From assembly GCF_003024195.1 (NCBI RefSeq), contig NZ_KZ679061.1:1-64000 (forward strand): DNA of 64,000 bases, read 5' to 3'. The position numbers were made by a program, and so were the translations under genes. Under the pieces are notes generated by a model. It saw only the letters and a list, made by a program, of their open reading frames with translations. It did no database searches and was not told where the DNA came from. Shown here piece after piece: positions 1 through 12,428 of this stretch (position 1 is its first letter; the number at the start of each line of letters is the position of its first letter). The stretch comes from Streptomyces dioscori (GTDB lineage Bacteria > Actinomycetota > Actinomycetes > Streptomycetales > Streptomycetaceae).

Positions 1-919
1 TCGGGTCGACGCCCACCGACTGCCACAGCGTGGAGGAGTAGTAGAACGCCACGTTGATGCCGACGAACTGCTGGAACACCGACAGGCCGATACCGATCCA
101 CACGATCGGCTTGAAGAAGAACGTGCCGCCCAGCAGGTCCTTGAAGGACGACTTGTGCTCGCTCTTCATGGCGTGCTCGATCTCGGCGACGCGGGCGTCC
201 AGGTCGATGTCGCCCTCGACCTCCCGCAGCACCTCACGGGCCCGCTTGTCACGGCCCGCGGAGATCAGGAAACGCGGTGACTCGGGGATCGCGAAGGACA
301 GCAGCCCGTAGATGACGGCCGGGATGACCATCACGCCGAGCATGACCTGCCAGGCCTCCAGGCCCATCACCTTGCCGCGCTGGTCGCCGTCGGCGGCATT
401 GAGGATGCCCCAGTTGACCAGCTGCGAGATCGCGATGCCGATGACGATCGCGGCCTGCTGGAACGAGCCGAGCCGCCCGCGGTAGGCGGCCGGGGACACC
501 TCGGCGATGTAGGCCGGGCCGATGACCGAGGCCATCCCGATCGCGAACCCGCCGACGATCCGCCACAACGCCAGGTCCCACAGGGCGAAGGGCAGCGCCG
601 AACCGACCGCGCTGACGGTGAACAGCACCGCCGAGATCTGCATACAGCGGATCCGGCCGATCCGGTCCGCGATCCGGCCCGCGGTGGCCGCGCCGATCGC
701 ACAGCCGATCAAAGCGATCGCGATGACCTGGGCCAAAGCCGCGGAACCGACCTCGTACCGGTCACGGATGGCCTCGACGGCCCCGTTGATCACGGCACTG
801 TCGTACCCGAAGAGGAAACCGCCCATCGCGGCCGCGGCCGCGATGAAGATGACATGCCCGAGATGCTCGGGAGGAGCCGGACGGGCTCCCGACTGGGGTG
901 GCTGCGCTGTGCTGGTCAC
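1..919 (-). CDS. glcP: MFS sugar porter, glucose-permease like (partial, 3' end outside window)
   Basis: Cytoplasmic-membrane proton/sugar symporter of the major facilitator sugar-porter family. The visible N-terminal 306 residues hold several hydrophobic helices, the inter-helix motif GRIADRIGRIR near residue 75 and the family signature PESPRFLI before the central loop. The start is GTG at 919 with GGAGTTACAC directly upstream. The C-terminal half lies beyond base 1. Location next to smc matches the glucose permease gene glcP1 of Streptomyces coelicolor, which is the reason for the symbol; glucose as substrate is therefore inference from family and synteny. A promoter-like site sits about 120 bp upstream. 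Confidence 0.85.
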   Translation of the reverse strand, partial: MTSTAQPPQSGARPAPPEHLGHVIFIAAAAAMGGFLFGYDSAVINGAVEAIRDRYEVGSAALAQVIAIALIGCAIGAATAGRIADRIGRIRCMQISAVLFTVSAVGSALPFALWDLALWRIVGGFAIGMASVIGPAYIAEVSPAAYRGRLGSFQQAAIVIGIAISQLVNWGILNAADGDQRGKVMGLEAWQVMLGVMVIPAVIYGLLSFAIPESPRFLISAGRDKRAREVLREVEGDIDLDARVAEIEHAMKSEHKSSFKDLLGGTFFFKPIVWIGIGLSVFQQFVGINVAFYYSSTLWQSVGVDP

Positions 920-1040
920 GTGTAACTCCTCGGGCCACCGGCCTCACTGCCGGGGGTGGGGGCGAGCCCTTCCGGACGGTGTCTCCAGTGGCGCACACGT
1001 TTACGCCACCCACCACCTGAAGGTAAAAGCAACGAAGCAG

Positions 1041-1068
1041 AGACTATGCCTTCAAGTTTCGAAGTCAA
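1041..1068 (-). promoter_or_regulatory. Candidate promoter of the sugar porter gene
   Basis: On the minus strand TTGACT (1063-1068) and TAGTCT (1041-1046) are separated by 16 bp, close to the primary sigma factor consensus. The -35 box abuts an AT-rich partial palindrome (CTTCAAG / CTTCGAA type) at 1050-1064 that could bind a regulator. The surrounding gap (920-1385) otherwise shows no credible gene. Confidence 0.45.
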
Positions 1069-1264
1069 CACAGGGTCCGGTGTAGAGAGGGCAACGAGAA
1101 ACCACCCAATGTGACGGAACAGTGTTCAAGACTTGAAGAGACAGGGGCTGCGTAGCTACGGATACCCCGTAAGCGGCGTGGGGAACGCCACAACCGCCGT
1201 CGGTCGCGTACGGCTGTTCCCTGGCGCCCGGAACGGCCGGTACCGCCGTTCGGGCGAGGACCGA

Positions 1265-1304
1265 CGCGGGGCCGGCTTGGGCGCGGGCGCCGACCGGCCC
1301 CGCG
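1265..1304 (-). terminator. Hairpin downstream of smc
   Basis: An 11-bp perfect inverted repeat CGCGGGGCCGG / CCGGCCCCGCG (1265-1275 and 1294-1304) with an 18-nt loop lies about 80 bp beyond the smc stop codon. There is no T-run, as is common for Streptomyces terminator-like hairpins. Confidence 0.4.
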
Positions 1305-1385
1305 TAGGTGCCGGTCGAGACGCCGGCGCTCGCCCAGGCGCGAGTGCCGACCGGGGCGCGGCTGCCGGCAGGGGCGTGGTCGGCG

Positions 1386-5327
<3,942 letters not shown>

Positions 5328-5462
5328 GCAGCCGGACTTTACCTTCCGGGTCCGTCGAACTGGTCGGTCTCACTCCACGAACGCTCGGTTTCACCCATGA
5401 ACGTGCAGGGCACATCAGACGTTGAAGAGGGTGAACAGCGGACGATGAGCAATGGGGCACCG

Positions 5463-5496
5463 GGGGAAAGAAAGAAGGGACGCCGAAGCGTCCCTT
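5463..5496 (-). terminator. Intrinsic terminator after the 67-residue protein gene
   Basis: On the minus strand AAGGGACGC, tetraloop TTCG, GCGTCCCTT (stem 5475-5483 and 5488-5496) is followed by a pyrimidine tract CTTTCTTT. It lies about 70 bp beyond the stop of the upstream small gene and before smc. Confidence 0.75.
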
Positions 5497-5563
5497 GCAA
5501 CTCTGTTAGCGGCTGACATATGCAGCCTGTTCACTGGTGGTGGTGATGGGTGCTCTTCAGCGA

Positions 5564-5767
5564 TCAGGTGAGCGCAGGCTCCGCCTGGGGTACGTCGATG
5601 CTTTCGAGAAGCGAGTCGTGAGAAGCGGCAGCCGCGAGCGCGTCGTTCTCGGCCTGGATTCGTCCGAGCTCGGATTCCAGGTCCTGGACGCGCTGCTGGA
5701 GCCGTCGCATCTCGGCAATGAGTCGCGGGTCGGAGCCGCCGACGTAACCGAGAAGCGCCTTTGCCAT
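5564..5767 (-). CDS. Conserved small coiled-coil protein of unknown function
   Basis: A 67-residue protein. Residues about 12-45 form an amphipathic heptad pattern (RLIAEMRRLQQRVQDLESEL) predicting a short coiled coil; the C terminus is acidic. ATG at 5767 is preceded by GTGGAGGACCATCCATC, giving a strong ribosome site with 8-nt spacing. I recognise it only as a small Streptomyces protein beside smc and assign no function. Its own terminator and a long structured leader indicate an independent transcription unit. Confidence 0.75.
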   Translation of the reverse strand: MAKALLGYVGGSDPRLIAEMRRLQQRVQDLESELGRIQAENDALAAAASHDSLLESIDVPQAEPALT

Positions 5768-5895
5768 GATGGATGGTCCTCCACACTGAGTGACCGACCG
5801 AAGCGGTGTGGGTCGTGAGGGAATCGCACCCGCGATGCTTGGCGATCTTGTGTTCTTACTGCCGCTCTTACATGCCAAACAGCTAAGGTGCGCGG
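5768..5895 (-). promoter_or_regulatory. Structured, partly tRNA-like leader of the small coiled-coil gene
   Basis: Read on the minus strand, a 6-bp stem CGCACC / GGTGCG (5887-5892 with 5825-5830) encloses TTGGC / GCCAA (5874-5878 with 5839-5843), extended by GC/GC across a 3-nt bulge, leaving a loop of about 30 nt. TTAGCTGTTTGGC resembles a tRNA D arm and GGGTGCGATTCCC (5819-5831) a T arm, but no acceptor stem or 7-nt anticodon loop forms. A second stem CCACAC / GTGTGG (5806-5811 with 5781-5786) overlaps the first bases of the GGAGG ribosome site, so translation could be gated. The rest of the gap to 6161 shows no gene. Confidence 0.4.
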
Positions 5896-6161
5896 GGACT
5901 TTCAGCGTCTCACCAAAAAGTTTGACGGTCAACACGATCACGCCCCGTATTGGCGGGCGACCCTCGGCGCGCGGCCTCGGAACGGGCGGCGCGGCCTCTG
6001 TGTCGGGGCCCCTGGGGCGTGGAGATCATCCTTGTCGGCGGAGCCTGCCACGAGTGGCGGTTTCTTGGCAACCACCTGGTGCTTTCTCCCCGGGACGGGT
6101 ACCCGGCGCACGCCCCGCGCTCACGTGGAAGTGGGCCCAGACCGCCGCCGCGGAGTGGATC

Positions 6162-6443
6162 TCACCGGATAGCGAAGCCGTCGTAACCGCCACGGGGCGT
6201 GTCCCAGATCTCAGTGACTCCGTCGACCCTGCCCGGCGTGTCGTCTCCCGTGAGCCACTCCAGCAACCCCTGACACCCCTCACGGGGGCCCTCCGCGACC
6301 ACCTGGACCCGTCCGTCCTCCAAATTGAGAGCAAAACCACTCAGGCCGCCGATCTCCAGGGCCCTGGCTCGCGTGTACCAGCGGAAACCCACGCCTTGCA
6401 CGCGCCCGCGTACCCACGCAACCAGCCTCGTATGCTCACTCAT
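6162..6443 (-). CDS. acyP: Acylphosphatase
   Basis: Small cytoplasmic enzyme hydrolysing acyl phosphates to carboxylate and phosphate. The 93-residue length is typical. The signature [16 protein letters not shown] (residues 13-28) holds the phosphate-binding loop and catalytic Arg; the catalytic Asn is in [11 protein letters not shown]. The gene stands directly upstream of nothing on its strand until the smc cluster and is divergent from the CAP-domain gene. Confidence 0.93.
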   Translation of the reverse strand: MSEHTRLVAWVRGRVQGVGFRWYTRARALEIGGLSGFALNLEDGRVQVVAEGPREGCQGLLEWLTGDDTPGRVDGVTEIWDTPRGGYDGFAIR

Positions 6444-6574
6444 GGCTGCACGCTAACCGGCCAATTGCTCTCGGAGCACTTCCTCCCCTTGCGCCATGGG
6501 GTACCGTCCCGACCCAATGAGCCTCACTCGTTCGGGTGAGGAACGTTGACCGCAAGGATGAGGAAGGCCAGGAG

Positions 6575-7753
6575 ATGGGACGCCACCGACGCTCCGCCGC
6601 CGGCCGCGCCGCCACAGGCCGCGCCACCGGGGTCACAGATACGTACGAGACGTACACGGGCGGCCACGCGACGGATGACGCGAGCCACTTCGCCGCCCTC
6701 GGCGACCACCCGAGCCTGAGCGACTACCCGAGCTTGGGCGACTACGCCACCGCGGGCGACCACCGCACCGCCGGGGACTACCTGACGGGCGGCCCGTACT
6801 CGACCGCCGGAATGTACGACTCCCCGGGCGGCATCCACGAGACGGGCGACCTCTACTCGAAGAGCGACGCCTACCTCTTCACCGACGACGAGCCCGCCGG
6901 CCACGCGTCGGGCGACTACACACCCGACCGGGGTGCCCGGCGAGGCGGCCAGCGCCGCCGCAGGAAGGGCGCGACGCCCGTACGCACCGGTCTGCTCGGT
7001 GTCTCGGCCGCCGTGGCCATGGGTGCCGTCGCCGTCGCCTCCGGGGTGATACCCGGCAGCGACTCCCTGTCCATCGGCGGCGGCTCGGACAAGGTCCGTG
7101 CCCAGGACACCCCGACCGACGTGGAGACCCAGGGCGGCACGAACGGTTCCGCGGACGACCGCGTGGACCCGGGCACGAGCCGTGACCTGGAACGCTCCCC
7201 CTCCTCTCCTTCGGTCTCGCCGACGAAGGCTCCGGAGAAGGCCGCGAAGAAGCCCTCCGCGAAGCCGTCGACGAAGGCTCCGGCCACCGAGGAGTCGAAG
7301 ACGGAGGAGCCCGCCGCGAAGGCTCCGGCGACGAATGCCCCCGCCGAGACCACACCGTCGAAGGCAGCCTCCACGCCGTCCACGGCCGAGGCCGCGGTCC
7401 TCTCCCTGGTCAACGACGAGCGGGCCAAGGCGGGCTGCAGCCCGGTGACCGCGTCCAGCTCGCTGGCCGCGCTGGCCGAGTCCTTCAGCGAGGACATGGC
7501 CGCACGGGACTTCTTCGACCACACGGATCCGGACGGGGCCTCCCCCTGGGACCGGGCGGAAAAGCTCGGCATAGCGAACCTCGGCGGCGAGAACATCGCC
7601 CGCGGCCAGGCCGACGCCGCCGCGGTGATGGAAGCCTGGATGAACAGCCCCGGCCACCGCGCGAACATCCTGAACTGCGACTTCAAGACCCTCGGCGTCG
7701 GCGCGCACTTCGCGTCGGGCGGCCCGTGGTGGACGCAGGACTTCGGCTACTAG
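6575..7753 (+). CDS. Membrane-anchored or secreted CAP-domain (SCP/PR1-like) protein
   Basis: 392 residues. A basic N terminus MGRHRRSAAGRAA and a 120-residue cytoplasmic stretch with repeated Asp-His/Asp-Tyr units precede one hydrophobic segment (GLLGVSAAVAMGAVAVAS, about 138-158), then a Lys/Pro/Ala-rich linker and a CAP domain (about 272-392) with SLVNDERAKAG, ALAESFSEDMAARDFFDH, GENIARG and MNSPGHRANIL. Bacterial CAP proteins act outside the cell; the biochemical role is not known for this one. ATG 6575 follows GAGGAAGG; a GTG at 6536 would add 13 residues but the Streptomyces family usually begins MGRHRRS. Confidence 0.85.
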   Translation: MGRHRRSAAGRAATGRATGVTDTYETYTGGHATDDASHFAALGDHPSLSDYPSLGDYATAGDHRTAGDYLTGGPYSTAGMYDSPGGIHETGDLYSKSDAYLFTDDEPAGHASGDYTPDRGARRGGQRRRRKGATPVRTGLLGVSAAVAMGAVAVASGVIPGSDSLSIGGGSDKVRAQDTPTDVETQGGTNGSADDRVDPGTSRDLERSPSSPSVSPTKAPEKAAKKPSAKPSTKAPATEESKTEEPAAKAPATNAPAETTPSKAASTPSTAEAAVLSLVNDERAKAGCSPVTASSSLAALAESFSEDMAARDFFDHTDPDGASPWDRAEKLGIANLGGENIARGQADAAAVMEAWMNSPGHRANILNCDFKTLGVGAHFASGGPWWTQDFGY

Positions 7754-7772
7754 CCGGACCGTACGGAAGCGG

Positions 7773-7837
7773 GAAGCAGGCGCTAACTTCTGGTTAGCGC
7801 CTGCTTCTGGTTAGTGCCCACTTCTGGTGAGCGCTGC
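7773..7837. promoter_or_regulatory. 15-bp perfect inverted repeat and three 17-bp direct repeats
   Basis: GAAGCAGGCGCTAAC (7773-7787), loop TTCTG, GTTAGCGCCTGCTTC (7793-7807) is a perfect 15-bp palindrome. Overlapping it, CTTCTGGTTAGCGCCTG, CTTCTGGTTAGTGCCCA and CTTCTGGTGAGCGCTGC repeat at exactly 17-bp spacing (7787, 7804, 7821). Placed between the CAP gene stop and the HxlR gene start, it could be a regulator operator, a terminator, or both. No T-run follows. Confidence 0.6.
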
Positions 7838-7856
7838 ATCGGAGTACGCTCACCGC

Positions 7857-8261
7857 GTGGACCTCACCGAGACGCCTGACCTCGCGTACGACGTGTTCTC
7901 CAAGGCATGCCCCTCCCGGGGCACCCTTGAGCACGTCACGGGGCGCTGGGGCGCACTCACGCTGGGGGCGCTGGCAGCACTGCCCGAGGCCGAGGGATCA
8001 CTGCGCTTCAACGAACTGCGCCGGCGCGTCGACGGCGTGAGCGAGAAGATGCTCTCCCAGACCCTGCACGCGCTGGAGCGCGACGGGCTGGTGCACCGGG
8101 ACGCACAGCCGACGAACCCACCGAGGGTGGACTACGAGCTGACGCCGCTGGGCCGCGAGGTCGCCGGACGGCTGCTGGCCCTCATCCACCTCGTGGAGGG
8201 GCGTATGGACGAGGTGCTGGAGGCCCGCGAGCGCTACGACACCGCGCGCGGCGGACGCTGA
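7857..8261 (+). CDS. HxlR-family winged-helix transcriptional regulator
   Basis: 134 residues with the HxlR signature [22 protein letters not shown], then [21 protein letters not shown] (recognition helix) and the wing ...[13 protein letters not shown]. Family members respond to redox or electrophile signals or metabolites and usually control a neighbour; the ligand here is unknown. I prefer GTG 7857 because it leaves all three 17-bp repeats upstream as operator; GTG 7827 would start the protein inside the third repeat and add 10 residues. The 3' end overlaps mutM convergently by 28 bp. Confidence 0.85.
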   Translation: MDLTETPDLAYDVFSKACPSRGTLEHVTGRWGALTLGALAALPEAEGSLRFNELRRRVDGVSEKMLSQTLHALERDGLVHRDAQPTNPPRVDYELTPLGREVAGRLLALIHLVEGRMDEVLEARERYDTARGGR

Positions 8262-9094
8262 CAGCGCGGACAGAAGTAGCTGGACCGGTTCATCCACGGC
8301 CTGCGCCGCATCACGGTGCCACAGCGTCGGCACGGCTCGCCCTCACGCCCGTACGCGTCGAGTGAACGGTCGAAATAGCCCGACTCGCCGTTCACGTTGA
8401 CGTAGAGACTGTCGAAGCTGGTGCCGCCGACGGCGAGCGCCGCGTTCATCACATCGCGTACGTGGCCCAGGAGTTCGGCCGTGCGCGGGCGCGTGAACCC
8501 GGTCGTGGGGCGCTCGTAGTGGAGCCGCGCGCGCCAGAGGGCCTCGTCCGCGTAGATGTTGCCGACTCCGCTGATCAACGACTGGTCGAGCAGGGCGCGT
8601 TTGACGGTCGTGCGCCGGCGCCGCAGCGCCTCGTGGAACGCGTCGTCGTCGAACAACGGGTCCAGGGGGTCGCGCGCGATGTGCGCGATGACGTCGGGGA
8701 GTCCGTCGGGCGAGGTCTCGTGCAGGGAGAGACCGCCGAAGGTGCGCTGGTCGACGAAGCGGAGTTCCGTGCCGAGGGCGTCCTCGAACCGGACGCGGAT
8801 GCGCAGGTGCTTCTCGTCGGTCGCGTCCTGCGGCTGGACGAGAAGCTGGCCGCTCATGCCGAGGTGGGCGAGGACGGCGGTCGCGGAGTCCGCGAGCGGC
8901 AGCCAGAGGTATTTGCCGCGGCGCTGGGCCAGTCCGATGCGGTGGCCCTTGAGGCGGGCGCCGAAGTCCTCGCCGCCGGCGATGTGGCGGCGGACGGCTC
9001 GGGGGTGCAGGACGCTGGTGTCCGCGACGATTCGGCCGCTCACCCAGCGTTCGAGGCCTCGCCGTACGACCTCGACCTCGGGCAGTTCTGGCAC
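8234..9094 (-). CDS. mutM: Formamidopyrimidine-DNA glycosylase (Fpg)
   Basis: Base-excision repair enzyme that removes 8-oxoguanine and ring-opened purines and nicks the AP site. 286 residues, usual length. N terminus [14 protein letters not shown] supplies the catalytic Pro2 and Glu3; an H2TH region contains [16 protein letters not shown]; the C-terminal zinc finger has CRRCG...CPRCQ. It follows rnc on the same strand, as in other streptomycetes, but a strong hairpin lies between them, so it may have its own promoter. Confidence 0.96.
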   Translation of the reverse strand: MPELPEVEVVRRGLERWVSGRIVADTSVLHPRAVRRHIAGGEDFGARLKGHRIGLAQRRGKYLWLPLADSATAVLAHLGMSGQLLVQPQDATDEKHLRIRVRFEDALGTELRFVDQRTFGGLSLHETSPDGLPDVIAHIARDPLDPLFDDDAFHEALRRRRTTVKRALLDQSLISGVGNIYADEALWRARLHYERPTTGFTRPRTAELLGHVRDVMNAALAVGGTSFDSLYVNVNGESGYFDRSLDAYGREGEPCRRCGTVMRRRPWMNRSSYFCPRCQRPPRAVS

Positions 9095-9166
9095 GGGCTC
9101 CTCCGGAGGGGGGCGGTTCCATGTTCGGGTGCGGGTGGTGTTCGAGTGCGGGTGGGTGAGGGCTGG

Positions 9167-9293
9167 TCGCGCCGTTCCCCGCGCCCCTTGGGGGCTGCGC
9201 CCCCCTCAAGACAAAAGATTGCGCCGTTCCCCGCGCCCCTGGGGGGGGCGAAGGTCAAAGATTGCGCCGTTCCCCGCGCCCCTGGACCGCGCC
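9167..9293. repeat. Cluster of dispersed GC-rich intergenic repeats
   Basis: Three copies of GCGCCGTTCCCCGCGCCCCT occur at about 9174, 9219 and 9265 in the mutM-rnc gap, two of them in ATTGCGCCGTTCCCC context. The motif is partly self-complementary with flanking G-runs. Same family as copies in six other gaps of this window. Confidence 0.75.
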
Positions 9294-9319
9294 CCTGGAA
9301 GCGAAGGAGAAAAGACTTC

Positions 9320-9346
9320 GCCCGCCCCCGTTGGTCGGGGGCGGGC
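9320..9346 (-). terminator. Intrinsic terminator directly after rnc
   Basis: GCCCGCCCCCG / CGGGGGCGGGC (9320-9330 and 9336-9346), an 11-bp perfect stem with 5-nt loop, followed on the minus strand by GAAGTCTTTTCTCC. It begins 13 bp after the rnc stop codon. Confidence 0.75.
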
Positions 9347-9358
9347 AAAGGCTTGGGG

Positions 9359-10222
9359 TCAGGCTGAGGCCGGGTCGGTCGTGGGTGGGGAGGAGGCGGC
9401 GGGCGGCTCCTCCGTGACCTCGACCGTCGGGGCCTCCGGTTCGGCGGTGGCGGCTGCCGCGGCACGCTCGTCCGCGGCGGCGCGGATGGCCCGCCAGGCG
9501 GACTCCGCGGCCTGCTGCTCCGCCTCCTTCTTGCTGCGGCCGGTGCCGGTGCCGTACGAGACGCCTCCGACGCGGGCAGCAGCAGTGAAGGTCTTCTCAT
9601 GATCGGGGCCGGTCTCGGTGACCAGGTACTCGGGAACCCCGAGCCCCTCGGTCGCCGTGAGTTCCTGGAGACTGGTCTTCCAGTCCAGGCCCGCACCCAG
9701 ATTCGAGGATTTCTCGATCAGGGGATCGAAGAGACGGTGGACGAGTTCGCCCGCCGCACCCAGACCCTGGTCGAGATAGACAGCGCCGATCACCGCTTCA
9801 AGGGTGTCGGCGAGGATGGAAGCCTTGTCCCGGCCACCTGTGCCCTCTTCGCCCCGGCCGAGCCGGATGAAGGAGCCGAGGTCGAGCTCACGGCCCACCT
9901 CCGCAAGCGCACGCGAGTTGACCACCGCGGCCCGCAACTTGGCCAGCTGGCCTTCGGGCAGGTCGGGGTGGGTCGTGTACAGCGTGTCCGTGACCACGAG
10001 GCCGAGCACGGAGTCCCCGAGGAACTCCAGACGCTCGTTGGTCGGCAGACCGCCGTTCTCGTACGCGTACGAACGGTGGGTCAGTGCACGCACCAGAAGG
10101 GCGGACTCAAGTTTGTACCCGAGCCGCCCTTCCAGAAGGGTGTGGGACGAGGCTGTGTTCTCCGCCTTTTTCTTGGCGCTGACTTCCGCCTTGGCGTCGT
10201 CCGCCTTCTTGGGGCTAGACAC
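9359..10222 (-). CDS. rnc: Ribonuclease III
   Basis: Double-strand-specific endoribonuclease that processes rRNA and structured mRNAs; in S. coelicolor the orthologue AbsB globally affects antibiotic synthesis. 287 residues. The catalytic domain shows [13 protein letters not shown] and the second acidic cluster [11 protein letters not shown]; a dsRNA-binding domain follows (residues about 185-255, ending [20 protein letters not shown]), then an Ala/Glu/Pro-rich tail. GTG 10222 is preceded by GAGAGG. Nineteen bp separate it from rpmF, so they are probably co-transcribed. Confidence 0.95.
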   Translation of the reverse strand: MSSPKKADDAKAEVSAKKKAENTASSHTLLEGRLGYKLESALLVRALTHRSYAYENGGLPTNERLEFLGDSVLGLVVTDTLYTTHPDLPEGQLAKLRAAVVNSRALAEVGRELDLGSFIRLGRGEEGTGGRDKASILADTLEAVIGAVYLDQGLGAAGELVHRLFDPLIEKSSNLGAGLDWKTSLQELTATEGLGVPEYLVTETGPDHEKTFTAAARVGGVSYGTGTGRSKKEAEQQAAESAWRAIRAAADERAAAAATAEPEAPTVEVTEEPPAASSPPTTDPASA

Positions 10223-10241
10223 AGTGCCTCTCACCAGCCGC

Positions 10242-10415
10242 TCAGACCTCGAGGACCTGGCGCTTGTTGTAGGTGCCACAAGCAGGGCACGCGATGTGCT
10301 GCAGCTTGGGCTCGTGGCAGCGCTCGCACGCAACCAGGGTGGGGACCGCAGCCTTCCACTGCGACCGGCGGTGGCGCGTGTTGCTGCGCGACATCTTCCG
10401 CTTCGGAACAGCCAC
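10242..10415 (-). CDS. rpmF: 50S ribosomal protein L32, zinc-binding form
   Basis: 57-residue large-subunit protein beginning [20 protein letters not shown], with the two CxxC zinc pairs CERC and CPAC. Streptomycetes carry zinc (C+) and cysteine-less (C-) copies of some ribosomal proteins, the latter made on zinc starvation; this is the C+ type. GTG start at 10415, two bp after the YceD stop, indicating one operon yceD-rpmF-rnc. Confidence 0.95.
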   Translation of the reverse strand: MAVPKRKMSRSNTRHRRSQWKAAVPTLVACERCHEPKLQHIACPACGTYNKRQVLEV

Positions 10416-10417
10416 GG

Positions 10418-11071
10418 CTACTTCTCCTGCTTCTCGTCGGCGGGCGCTGATGGAAGCGCGCCGCCGGCCAACTCGTCCTTCTCGCCATCTTCGAGTGAAC
10501 CGGCGAGTCCCTGCAGTGCCGCCCAACGGATGTCGACGGCGTCATGATGGTGGTCCGGGTCGTCCGCGAGCCGGGCTCCACACTGGGAGCACAGGCCCGG
10601 GCAGTCGTCCTGGCACACCGGCTGCATCGGCAGTGCGAGCACCACCGCATCACGCAGCACGGGTTCGAGGTCGAACAAACCGTCCTCGATGAAGAGCGTG
10701 TCCTCGTCGTCCTCGGCGTCGTCGGCCGGCTCCGCTTTCACACGGCCCCGGTCGTCGGCGTCAGGGTACGAGAACATCTCCTGGAAATCCGTTTCGAGCT
10801 GCTGCTCGACCGGCTCCAGACACCTTACGCACTCCCCCTTGGCCAGTGCATGGGCGGTGCCTGTGACAAGCACCCCTTCCATGACCGACTCCAGACGGAG
10901 GTCGAGTTTCACCGGGGCGCCTTCCGGCACTCCGATGACTCCCTGCAGACCGAGGTCCTTGGGAGCGTCGATCTCACGGGTCAGGCGCTGCAGCGCACCG
11001 GGACGCCGCCCCAGCTCGTGTGTGTCGAACACGAGAGGGTTGCGGTGGTCGAGGCGGGCGTTCAGAGCCAT
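10418..11071 (-). CDS. YceD/DUF177 family protein (large-ribosomal-subunit accumulation factor)
   Basis: 217 residues beginning [25 protein letters not shown]. The family hallmark is the central CVRCLEP motif together with the C-terminal [12 protein letters not shown], four cysteines likely binding metal. YceD proteins are almost always immediately upstream of rpmF and are linked to 23S rRNA metabolism. Start ATG 11071 has AGGA immediately upstream, which is unusually close; a later start is possible but would remove conserved residues. Confidence 0.88.
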   Translation of the reverse strand: MALNARLDHRNPLVFDTHELGRRPGALQRLTREIDAPKDLGLQGVIGVPEGAPVKLDLRLESVMEGVLVTGTAHALAKGECVRCLEPVEQQLETDFQEMFSYPDADDRGRVKAEPADDAEDDEDTLFIEDGLFDLEPVLRDAVVLALPMQPVCQDDCPGLCSQCGARLADDPDHHHDAVDIRWAALQGLAGSLEDGEKDELAGGALPSAPADEKQEK

Positions 11072-11231
11072 TCCTGCTTTCGATCTCGAAACTCGGGGTG
11101 CTGCCCTCGGTGATTCCCGGGCAGCGGTGATCGCGGACGTGCACACGACCGAAGAGCCAGGATACTGGACCTTTCGCTCACGGCCCAATCCGGTGCCCGT
11201 ACCCCTCCCGTGGCCCTCGCCGGGCCTCCGG

Positions 11232-12335
11232 TCAGCGCCCCTGTTCGTACGCCCGCAGCTGCTCCGCGCTGATCATGGTGGTGTCGAAGAGACTGGTCTC
11301 GTCGAGCGCGTTCTCCTGCGGCTGGGGCGTCTGGGGAGCCTGGGCGTACGCCTGCTGCTGTCCGCCCTGGTCGTACGCGCTCTGCTGGGCCTGCTGGTCG
11401 TACCCCTGCTGCGGGTAGGCGGCGTACGGGTCGGCGTTCTGCTGGTAGCCGTACCCGTCGTGCTGCGCGTACTGCTGTTGCTGGTAGCCGTACGGGTCGG
11501 CGGGCTGCTGCTGGTAGGCGTACGCGTCCTGCTGCCCGTACTGCTGCTGGTGGGGCACCTCCGCCGGGGGCCGGGGCTGGTCGGCGGCCCGGGGCCTGGC
11601 GGCCTGCTCGGGGATCTCCGCGAGGCCGTCCAGGTACTCGGCGTCGGTGGTGTGCTGCCCGGTCGTCCCGTCCTCGCCGAAGGCGCCCAGGTCGCCCAGG
11701 TCGTCGCTGGCGATCCGGCCGTGCAGCTTCTGCCGGCCGCGGCCGACGGCGTCCAGGGTCTTGGCGAGGACGGCCTCGAAGGCGCCGAGCTTGACGTCGA
11801 CGTACTGGTCGGCGTTGTGGCGCAGGGTCTCCGGGTCGAGGCTGCGCTCGGGGGCGTCCTCGTCCTCGTACCCCTGCTCGTCGGTGCCGGGGCCGGTGCC
11901 CAGCAGCTTCTCGCGGCCGCGGCCCACCGAGCCGAGGGTCTTGGTGAGGACGACCTCGAAGTTGGCGAGCTTGGAGTCGACGTACTCGTCCGCCTCGGCG
12001 CGGACCTCCTCGGCCTCCTTGCGGGCCTCGGCCAGGATGCGGTCGGCCTCGTTCTGCGAGCGGCGGGCGACCTCGGTGTCGGAGATCAGCGAGCCGCGCT
12101 CGGCGTGCGCTGACTCGACGATCCGCTCGGCCTCAAGACGGGCCTGCTCGACCATCTGCTCGCGGCCGCCGATCAGTTCCTCGGCCTGGGCGAGAGAGCC
12201 GGGCAGCGCCTGGCGTACCTCTTCGAGCAGGGAGAGCAGCTCGGCGCGGTTGACCACGCACGAGGCCGACATGGGCATCGAGCGGGCGTTGCCGACCGTC
12301 GAGACGATCTCATCGAGCTTCTTCTGCACGTCCAC
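11232..12335 (-). CDS. DivIVA/AtpF-like cell-division-associated protein with Q/Y-rich tail
   Basis: 367 residues. The N-terminal 110 are helical and coiled-coil (LLSLLEEVRQALPGSLAQAE, ARKEAEEVRAEADEYVD). Two similar segments follow: EYVDSKLANFEVVLTKTLGS-VGRGREKL and QYVDVKLGAFEAVLAKTLDA-VGRGRQKL, an internal duplication. Residues about 255-340 are almost only Gln, Tyr, Ala, Asp, Gly and Pro. The Streptomyces orthologue beside coaD is often labelled a cell division initiation protein; direct function unproven. GTG start at 12335. Confidence 0.8.
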   Translation of the reverse strand: MDVQKKLDEIVSTVGNARSMPMSASCVVNRAELLSLLEEVRQALPGSLAQAEELIGGREQMVEQARLEAERIVESAHAERGSLISDTEVARRSQNEADRILAEARKEAEEVRAEADEYVDSKLANFEVVLTKTLGSVGRGREKLLGTGPGTDEQGYEDEDAPERSLDPETLRHNADQYVDVKLGAFEAVLAKTLDAVGRGRQKLHGRIASDDLGDLGAFGEDGTTGQHTTDAEYLDGLAEIPEQAARPRAADQPRPPAEVPHQQQYGQQDAYAYQQQPADPYGYQQQQYAQHDGYGYQQNADPYAAYPQQGYDQQAQQSAYDQGGQQQAYAQAPQTPQPQENALDETSLFDTTMISAEQLRAYEQGR

Positions 12336-12428
12336 CGTGTGCTCGCCACTCTCTACAACCGTGATGGAGACGGACGGTTCGACTGTACGACCACTCCCGC
12401 CCCGTCCGACACCGGATGCCGGACTTGC

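Noticed and set aside
5819-5895. Functional tRNA on the minus strand
   Set aside because: D- and T-arm-like sequences are present, but no 7-bp acceptor or 5-bp anticodon stem with 7-nt loop can be formed; kept only as a structured leader.
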